From the NCBI GenBank assembly GCA_964458125.1, contig CAYWHE010000186.1:1-8369 (forward strand): a DNA stretch of 8,369 nt. The letters are read 5' to 3'. The notes under the pieces were generated by a model that saw nothing but the letters and a program-made list of their open reading frames with translations, made no database searches and was not told the DNA's origin. Made by a program: the position numbers and the translations under genes. This DNA comes from CAYWHE01 sp964458125 (GTDB lineage Bacteria > Bacteroidota > Bacteroidia > AKYH767-A > OLB10). How positions within the stretch are numbered: the stretch's first letter is position 1; each line of letters begins with the position of its first letter. Shown here one piece after another: positions 1-5,159 of the stretch.

Positions 1-251
1 GCTGGCGCAAAGGATTGTAAAAGGTTCATTAATTTATTCATAGCAGAACGAACAGGTTATTAAACTGCTGATAAAACATATCCTCTTTTCAACCATTGGT
101 TGTATAACGGGATTTAGGCTGAGGTTATTCAAACGTAAATAAAAAGAACGCCACAGTCAAATTAAAAAATGAAGAAAATATACATGTCTGAATATGCTGT
201 TTTATTATGAAATTACCGGTATGGACACATTTAACGCCCTGACCATACCAA
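1..251. other. Intergenic / left-edge region with no supported gene
   Basis: AT-rich sequence downstream of the leftward acyl-CoA reductase, with stops in all frames. Two edge possibilities remain open. A leftward reading frame could start with the ATG at 41-39 (MNKLMNLLQSFAPA) and run off the left edge. A rightward frame from base 1 stays open for 20 codons before a TAA at 61-63. Both are too short to identify. I see no RNA gene or mobile-element end here. Confidence 0.5.
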
Positions 252-253
252 TT
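211..253. repeat. Imperfect inverted repeat at the 3' end of the reductase gene
   Basis: GGTATGG at 218-224 is matched by CCATACC at 243-249. The flanking AATT (211-214 and 250-253) extends the pairing after a 3-nt bulge. It overlaps the reductase stop codon and could form a hairpin in that transcript. There is no T-run after it on the leftward strand, and the loop is long (18 nt), so a role as an intrinsic terminator is weakly supported. Confidence 0.25.
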
Positions 254-1295
254 ACCTGAGAGAAACCAGGAACTTCATGGTATCCACACCATCGGCATAA
301 TCCATCAGACCTGGTTGCTGGGCGCTTCCAAAGGGAATGCTGCCGGGGAAGCTGCCTGAGGCGGAAACCAGACACTGGATTTTTTCACTGTCCTCCTCCA
401 GGCTTTTTTTCAGTGCCTCCGGGTTAAGATAAAATGAATAATTCAGGATGGAAACCGGGGTGGCTATGGCCTTATCCTCCTTAATTATCAAAAAATTATT
501 TGTCAGAAAGGGAACTTTTTTCAGCATCAGCACTGCCTGGTAGTAGTCAAAATTACTACAATAGCGGTTATGCTGCATGATATCCTTATGGCTTTCCATA
601 GCTTTAAAGAAGTCATTAAAGGAATAACCTTCGGGAACCATTAATTTGGAAACATTCCTGCAGCCCATTCCGAAATATATAAAGATATCATCTCCGAGTC
701 TGATCAAATCCCCGGCTGATTCACTGCCGGTCAGGATAGCCACGGCATTTCTGTTTTTACGGATGATGTGTGGATACCTGCTGAAATAAAAATCAAAGTA
801 CCGGGCGGTATTGTCACTGCCGGTTGCAATCACGGCATCCATACCGGAGAGCCTGTTCACGAAGGTCACCTTTGCGGAAAAGGCCGGTTCAGCCCGGAAA
901 ATAAGTTGTACCATGTACTGAACCAACAAGGTATCGTCCGATGAACATTTAATCATGGCATTGTTGCCTGATGACAGTACACACAGCAAATCGTGAAATC
1001 CAACAAGCGGTATATTCCCGGCCATCACCAAGCCAATGGTTTTTGGATTTTTGTTCTCTTGCAGGAGTTCCGGGTAATTTTCCAGCCAGCCTTCCAGTGA
1101 CTTTTTTTCCAGTTGCCCAGCAATGGCCTTTAAGGCATAACGCTGGTTGCTGGTGGTAAACCAGGGATTACGATGTTGCGCCTGGCGGAGGGTCTTAATA
1201 AATTCATGGGATTCCTCCGAATCGCTGATATTCAATAAATCCCTGATTATGCGGCCGGTTTCGGACAACCCCTTAATAATTTCTTCCTGTTTCAT
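252..1295 (-). CDS. LuxC-type acyl-CoA reductase (NADPH-dependent fatty aldehyde-forming)
   Basis: A 347-residue protein of the acyl-CoA reductase (LuxC) branch of the aldehyde dehydrogenase superfamily. The family reduces a fatty acyl thioester to an aldehyde with NADPH; the protein is expected to be cytosolic, as no signal peptide or membrane segment is visible. Supporting motifs are the nucleotide-fold segment AGNIPLVG (92-99), the glycine-rich IATGSDNTARYF (156-167), the catalytic-cysteine motif GMGCRNVSK with C212 as the likely nucleophile (209-217), and a C-terminal QPGLMDYADGVDTMKFL (327-343). The length is somewhat shorter than the LuxC of luminous bacteria, which is nearer 480 residues, as is usual for Bacteroidota members. 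No luxA/B/D/E partner is present, so bioluminescence is not implied. From memory, Bacteroidota homologues often lie beside a small ferredoxin gene and serC; neither is seen here. The physiological substrate is unknown. It is divergent from the DinB gene. Confidence 0.85.
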   Translation of the reverse strand: MKQEEIIKGLSETGRIIRDLLNISDSEESHEFIKTLRQAQHRNPWFTTSNQRYALKAIAGQLEKKSLEGWLENYPELLQENKNPKTIGLVMAGNIPLVGFHDLLCVLSSGNNAMIKCSSDDTLLVQYMVQLIFRAEPAFSAKVTFVNRLSGMDAVIATGSDNTARYFDFYFSRYPHIIRKNRNAVAILTGSESAGDLIRLGDDIFIYFGMGCRNVSKLMVPEGYSFNDFFKAMESHKDIMQHNRYCSNFDYYQAVLMLKKVPFLTNNFLIIKEDKAIATPVSILNYSFYLNPEALKKSLEEDSEKIQCLVSASGSFPGSIPFGSAQQPGLMDYADGVDTMKFLVSLR

Positions 1296-1306
1296 CTGAT
1301 ATGGTC

Positions 1307-1314
1307 CAAAAGTA
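1307..1314 (-). promoter_or_regulatory. Candidate Bacteroidota -7 promoter box for the acyl-CoA reductase
   Basis: Read leftward this is TACTTTTG, an exact match to the Bacteroidota -7 consensus TAnnTTTG, ending 11 nt before the ATG at 1295. I find no clear -33 TTTG at the usual spacing, and the implied 5' leader would be very short, so this may be chance. The rest of the divergent gap (1296-1449) holds a 7-bp tandem repeat, ATCCGGT at 1372-1378 and 1379-1385, and no convincing promoter for the rightward gene. Confidence 0.3.
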
Positions 1315-1449
1315 GTGAGATTTTCAGGTTTCTACCCCCTTCGCTGATTTCAATTTCTGTCCGTATTGGAAATCCGGTATCCGGTTGGTTGAATTTTAAT
1401 AATTTAACGGCCTGAATCATTACTGAATATCAACTTAACCAATTGCAAC

Positions 1450-1893
1450 ATGACCTCTACCCTATTATGTGAATTTTACATTCGTGATCTGGAGAAAGTG
1501 AAAGAAGAACTGTCACTCTACCCGGATGAAAAATCAATCTGGGCGCTTACTCCAGGAATCAATAATTCCGCCGGGACACTTTGCCTGCACCTGGCAGGAA
1601 ACCTGCTGCATTTTATCGGGGCCACCCTGGGCAAAACGGGCTATATCAGGGAGCGCGACAAGGAATTTGCGCTCCGGAACATTTCACGGGACGACATGAT
1701 GATGCAGCTGAATAAGGCCATCCTCGATGTGACCAGCATCCTTCCCGGCTTATCGGATGAAGATCTGTCCGGAAATTTTCCGCTGGAGAAACACGGGCAG
1801 GTGGTTACCACGCATCACATGCTGGTGCATTTGCTGGCACATTTAGGTTATCACCTGGGCCAGATTAATTATCACCGCAGGATTACAGGTTGA
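1450..1893 (+). CDS. DinB/YfiT-like putative metal-binding protein
   Basis: A 147-residue protein with the features of the DinB/YfiT four-helix-bundle superfamily, including members once grouped as DUF1572. These proteins hold a divalent metal through a histidine triad, and some act as thiol-dependent S-transferases (bacillithiol, mycothiol); here the reaction is unknown. H47 lies in the first helical region (LCLHLAGNLLHFIG, 44-57). The C-terminal helix carries H127, H131 and H135 in HLLAHLGYHLGQI, including the HxGQ signature. H47, H131 and H135 are the likely metal ligands. The size is normal for the family and no signal peptide is seen. The start is fixed by an in-frame TAA at 1405-1407 with no other ATG between; no Shine-Dalgarno sequence is visible, as usual in Bacteroidota. 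It is monocistronic, divergent from the reductase and convergent with the surface-protein operon. It is not the DinB of DNA polymerase IV, despite the name. Confidence 0.85.
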   Translation: MTSTLLCEFYIRDLEKVKEELSLYPDEKSIWALTPGINNSAGTLCLHLAGNLLHFIGATLGKTGYIRERDKEFALRNISRDDMMMQLNKAILDVTSILPGLSDEDLSGNFPLEKHGQVVTTHHMLVHLLAHLGYHLGQINYHRRITG

Positions 1894-1916
1894 AACTTTC
1901 ATTACGGGGCAAACAA

Positions 1917-1944
1917 AAAAGGAGCCTTTTGAGGGGCTCCTTTT
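1917..1944. terminator. Bidirectional intrinsic terminator
   Basis: AAAAGGAGCC (1917-1926) pairs perfectly with GGCTCCTTTT (1935-1944) around an 8-nt loop. The A-run on one side (from 1915) and the T-run on the other give a U-tract in both directions. It sits 24 nt after the DinB stop and 21 nt after the stop of the leftward surface-protein gene (1965), so it can end both convergent transcripts. Confidence 0.9.
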
Positions 1945-1964
1945 CTTCATCGTTGAAAAGTCCT

Positions 1965-2222
1965 TTAGTGGAGTACAATACGTGTGATCCTGAACGAGGA
2001 ATTGTTGATCACTTTAATGAAATAGACTCCTTTCGGCAGCTGGCTGAAGTCAAATAAGACTTCATTTTCCCCGGGTACTGATTCCAGCTTATTCCTGTAA
2101 ACGGTTCTTCCGGCAACATCTTCCATGGTCATCTCCAGCACGGCATATTGCGTCATCGGGTAATGTATATAGACCATTCCTGCCGAAGGATTCGGGGTAA
2201 CGGTGAAATTCCATTCCTTGTC
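1965..2222 (-). other. T9SS type A C-terminal sorting domain of the 1051-residue protein
   Basis: Residues 967-1051 carry the marks of the type A sorting domain family: a PNPSAG start motif, alternating beta strands, the LPKGVYFIKV block and a short basic-hydrophobic end (RITRIVLH). In this family the domain directs export across the outer membrane and is usually removed by the PorU-type sortase. It is the only recognisable T9SS signal on the three operon products. Confidence 0.88.
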
Positions 2223-5120
2223 TGAATCCCCAAACCTTGCAGGCGGATGGGTTATAATGAATGTTACCTTCTTCGTACAGCCCTTATGATCTTTTACCGT
2301 ACACTTGTAGGTACCGGCTGTTAAACCGGTAATCGAAGCTGTCGTTTGGGAAGGAACCGTATTCCAGACATAGGTGTAGGGTGCGATGCCGCCGCTCACG
2401 ATAACCTGTGCCGATCCGTCACTGCCGCCGTTGGTGGAAACATTGGTCTGGTTCTGGGCAACAATTAATTCGGTCGGTGAAGTTATGATCACCGTAGCGG
2501 CTTTTGAACAGCCTATGGCATCGGTAACTATACAGGTATACGAACCTACAGCCAAACCGGAAATCGCAGCCGTGGTCTGAACCGGTATCGTATTCCAGGA
2601 ATAAGTATAAGGAGCGGTTCCGCCAGTCGGAGATACCGAGGCAATACCGGTTGATGCTCCATAGCAGCGTACGTTGGTCTGATTGGTATTGACCACCAGT
2701 TTGGTAGCCGGCTGGGAAATAAAGAAGGTCGCCTTTTTCGTACAGCCATTCGCATCGGTTACCGTGACGGCATAACTGCCGGAAATAAGCCCTGTTCTGT
2801 TTTGAGTGGTGCTGCCATTGTTCCACAGGTAGGTGTAAGCCGGATTACCACCGGTTACAGTAATCGCAATTGCACCGGTATTGCCTCCTTTGCAAACGAC
2901 TGAGGTTATTGTTCCCGTAATAACAATCGGAACGTTTGGCGTAACCACTGCGGTTCCTGAAGCGGTACATCCGTTACCGTCCGTAACGGTAACGGTATAG
3001 GTACCTGAAGACAGTCCGCTGATATTTTGTGTCGTAGCTGCAGTCGACCACAGGTAAGCATATCCCCCTGTTCCTCCTGAAGGATTACTGCTGGCGACAC
3101 CTCCGGTACCGGTACAACCGGCATTCGTTCCGGAAGGTACAACGGTCAGCAGGGCAGGTTCGGAAATCGTTCCGCTGACAACTGTCGTGCATCCATTGGC
3201 ATCCTGAACGGTGAAGGAATAAGGACCGGCGGAAACGGTATGAGGTCCGTCATTGGTATAGGGTGAAGTGCCACCGTTAGCGGTTATGGTAACTGTTGTT
3301 GTTCCGCCAAAGCAGGCAATACTACCTTCGGTTTTGGAAGCCGTTAACTGGGAAGGCTCAGAAATCGTACCCGTAACGACTGTTGTACATCCATTGGCAT
3401 CCTGTATGGTAAAGGAATAAGGGCCGGCGGAAACAGTATGGGGGCCGTCATTGGTGTATGGAGAGGTTCCTCCGCTGGCGGTAATGTTAACCGTAGTAGT
3501 TCCGCCGAAACAGGTAATGCTGCCTTCGGTTTTAGTAGCGGTTAATTGGGTGGGTTGGGAGATGGTTCCGGAAACGACCGTTGTGCAGCCATTGGCATCC
3601 TGAACAGTAAAGGAATATGGGCCGGCTGAAACGGTATGGGGGCCGTCATTGCTGTAGGGTGAAGTTCCGCCGCTGGCGGTGATATTAACCGTAGTAGTTC
3701 CATCGAAACAGGCAATGCTGCCTTCAGTTTTGGTGGCAGAAAGCACAGTTGGTTCATTAATGGTCGCCGTTGTGGTAGCAGAACAACCCGACCCCAGATC
3801 CGTGATGGTAACGGTATAAGTTCCCGTGGGCATGGACATCGTCTGTGTACTTTGACCGCTGCTCCAGAGGTATTGGTAGGGGCCTGTACCGGACACGGGA
3901 GTGCCGGTGGCGGTTCCGTTGCTACCGGAGCAGGCTGCATCGGTTGCACTTCCGGTTGCAGTTAATGTACAGCAGGTATAAACTAAAAATGATTTGCATG
4001 CCTGTCCGCTGCATCCATTGATATCCGTATAATCATAACACAGGTTATGGGTCCCCAGACTCAGGGAACCGGGATTAATGGCGACTGCTGAGATGGCATC
4101 AATGGTATACCCTCCCCCGCCGGGTGAGCCCTGGGAGGTCAGGGGGACGGATGCTGCATTGGCACAAATGGAATCCGGAATTCCGGAAAGGCCGACCACC
4201 GGATTGGGGTTTACGGTAAGCGTTACCAAAGAAGAAGTATCATTGGTTCCACAGGTTGTTGAAAGGATGCACTGGTACTGATGGCCATTTAATGCAGCCG
4301 TCACCCCGGTAAGGTTCAGGGTTGGAGAATTTGTTCCGGTTGCCGAACCGTTGTCATACCACTGGTAGCTGATCGTATTTCCGGCAGGAAATGATGGCAG
4401 GCTGGCATTGACATTAAACGCAGCATTTCCTCCTTCGCAAACCGCCGTTGACAACGGTTGGGTATTGAGGATGGCCCCGTTATTATTAGCCCTGTAACTT
4501 GTCCCGGAAACACCGGCGGCACCTGCAACAAAGGGTCCGTTATTATATGTTCCAATGGTGGTTATATCGGTACTGGCACATGCGCCATTCCAATAACTGA
4601 CGAGTGTTTTCCAGCGAAAGACACCTCCGTCACCAAAATTAAATTTTAAATCGGGAGGTGCGCAGCTGAAAGCCAGCGAATTAGTCACCCGGATCCGGTA
4701 AAGTGTTAAAGGCGGATTTGTATTGGCGGGGATAACCGTCGGGGTGACGCAACTCACACCACCATTCGCAGTTAATTTTATGGTATTTTTCGGGGCTGGA
4801 TCCCAGGTTGCCACGCCCGATATTCCGGTTCCTCCATAGGATAAAATGGTTATCGATGGAGTACCTGCCCCATACCATGAAGGGTTGATCGGAAGGCTTA
4901 ACTGAAAGGTCCTTCCGTTAACCGATGATGCCGTGGTTGAACGTACTTTAACATCAAATTCATAGACCGTGGAGGAGGTCATGCTGTCATTATCGATATA
5001 AATCTCAAAATTCTGTGCTTTGGCATCCATGCAGAGCATGCAGCAGAGTCCGAAAATCAATAAGAGGAACTGTTGTAGGTTGTCCTTTTTCATGTGCAAT
5101 TGTGTTGTCAAATTTTTCAT
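1965..5120 (-). CDS. Secreted SprB-repeat protein with a T9SS type A sorting domain
   Basis: A 1051-residue extracellular protein. A signal peptide ends near AKA|QN (33-37). Next come a beta-rich N-terminal domain (about 38-185; C124, C153 and C181 match the upstream protein), an Ig-like domain (about 220-304; C228, W254, C284), a second beta-sandwich-like region (306-382), and eight SprB-type repeats (about 383-959). Of these, the three at 458-655 are near-identical 66-residue units; the others are 73-79 residues with a YxW motif and an NGC-like end. The C-terminus (967-1051) is a T9SS type A sorting domain with PNPSAG (976-981) and LPKGVYFIKV (1028-1037). The family is exported by T9SS and anchored or released at the cell surface; adhesion is inferred from SprB relatives, not shown. 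Met1 follows a long pre-signal stretch; Met10 (ATG at 5093) gives a more typical signal peptide and may be the true start. It is the last gene of the operon. Confidence 0.88.
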   Translation of the reverse strand: MKNLTTQLHMKKDNLQQFLLLIFGLCCMLCMDAKAQNFEIYIDNDSMTSSTVYEFDVKVRSTTASSVNGRTFQLSLPINPSWYGAGTPSITILSYGGTGISGVATWDPAPKNTIKLTANGGVSCVTPTVIPANTNPPLTLYRIRVTNSLAFSCAPPDLKFNFGDGGVFRWKTLVSYWNGACASTDITTIGTYNNGPFVAGAAGVSGTSYRANNNGAILNTQPLSTAVCEGGNAAFNVNASLPSFPAGNTISYQWYDNGSATGTNSPTLNLTGVTAALNGHQYQCILSTTCGTNDTSSLVTLTVNPNPVVGLSGIPDSICANAASVPLTSQGSPGGGGYTIDAISAVAINPGSLSLGTHNLCYDYTDINGCSGQACKSFLVYTCCTLTATGSATDAACSGSNGTATGTPVSGTGPYQYLWSSGQSTQTMSMPTGTYTVTITDLGSGCSATTTATINEPTVLSATKTEGSIACFDGTTTVNITASGGTSPYSNDGPHTVSAGPYSFTVQDANGCTTVVSGTISQPTQLTATKTEGSITCFGGTTTVNITASGGTSPYTNDGPHTVSAGPYSFTIQDANGCTTVVTGTISEPSQLTASKTEGSIACFGGTTTVTITANGGTSPYTNDGPHTVSAGPYSFTVQDANGCTTVVSGTISEPALLTVVPSGTNAGCTGTGGVASSNPSGGTGGYAYLWSTAATTQNISGLSSGTYTVTVTDGNGCTASGTAVVTPNVPIVITGTITSVVCKGGNTGAIAITVTGGNPAYTYLWNNGSTTQNRTGLISGSYAVTVTDANGCTKKATFFISQPATKLVVNTNQTNVRCYGASTGIASVSPTGGTAPYTYSWNTIPVQTTAAISGLAVGSYTCIVTDAIGCSKAATVIITSPTELIVAQNQTNVSTNGGSDGSAQVIVSGGIAPYTYVWNTVPSQTTASITGLTAGTYKCTVKDHKGCTKKVTFIITHPPARFGDSDKEWNFTVTPNPSAGMVYIHYPMTQYAVLEMTMEDVAGRTVYRNKLESVPGENEVLFDFSQLPKGVYFIKVINNSSFRITRIVLH
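3156..3749 (-). repeat. Three tandem 198-bp in-frame repeats (66-residue SprB-type units)
   Basis: Residues 458-523, 524-589 and 590-655 are three head-to-tail copies with no linker. By hand, pairs agree at about 57-59 of 66 residues. The shared core has KTEGSI, a first Cys, GGTSPY, NDGPHTVSAGPYSFT and DANGC with the second Cys. The two Cys per unit (such as C471 and C512) could form a disulfide. The unit length is a multiple of three, so gain or loss of copies by recombination keeps the frame. Confidence 0.92.
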
Positions 5121-5159
5121 TGGGTTGGGGGATTATTTTTGTTTGTTTGTTTAGTTTCC
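5121..5159 (-). promoter_or_regulatory. Short A/C-rich leader between the last two operon genes, with a possible second start
   Basis: The 39-nt gap reads leftward as an (AAAC) repeat run (complement of 5138-5152, GTTT-rich on the plus strand), followed by a C-rich stretch and ATG at 5120. No Shine-Dalgarno sequence is seen; an A-rich leader is typical of Bacteroidota translation starts. No terminator or promoter is visible, which supports co-transcription. If Met10 (ATG at 5093) is used, the leader is 66 nt. Confidence 0.45.

Noticed and set aside
1384..1440. TTGGTT / AACCAA inverted pair in the divergent intergenic region
   Set aside because: Only six bases match across about 50 nt in AT-rich sequence, which is expected by chance.
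2419..2826. A 135-codon leftward open frame overlapping the SprB-repeat gene
   Set aside because: It is an out-of-frame shadow of the repeats, with no domain or plausible start context. The same holds for the 135-codon frame at 3542-3949 and the 109-codon frame at 5825-6154.
3156..3749. Regularly spaced repeats that could suggest a CRISPR array
   Set aside because: The 198-bp units are contiguous, coding and in frame, with no unique spacers; they encode protein repeats.
5028..5051. Cysteine cluster (C26, C27, C30) in the signal peptide as a lipoprotein signal
   Set aside because: No lipobox of the L-A/S-G/A-C type surrounds the cysteines, and a good AxA cleavage site follows at 33-35, so ordinary signal peptidase I cleavage fits better.
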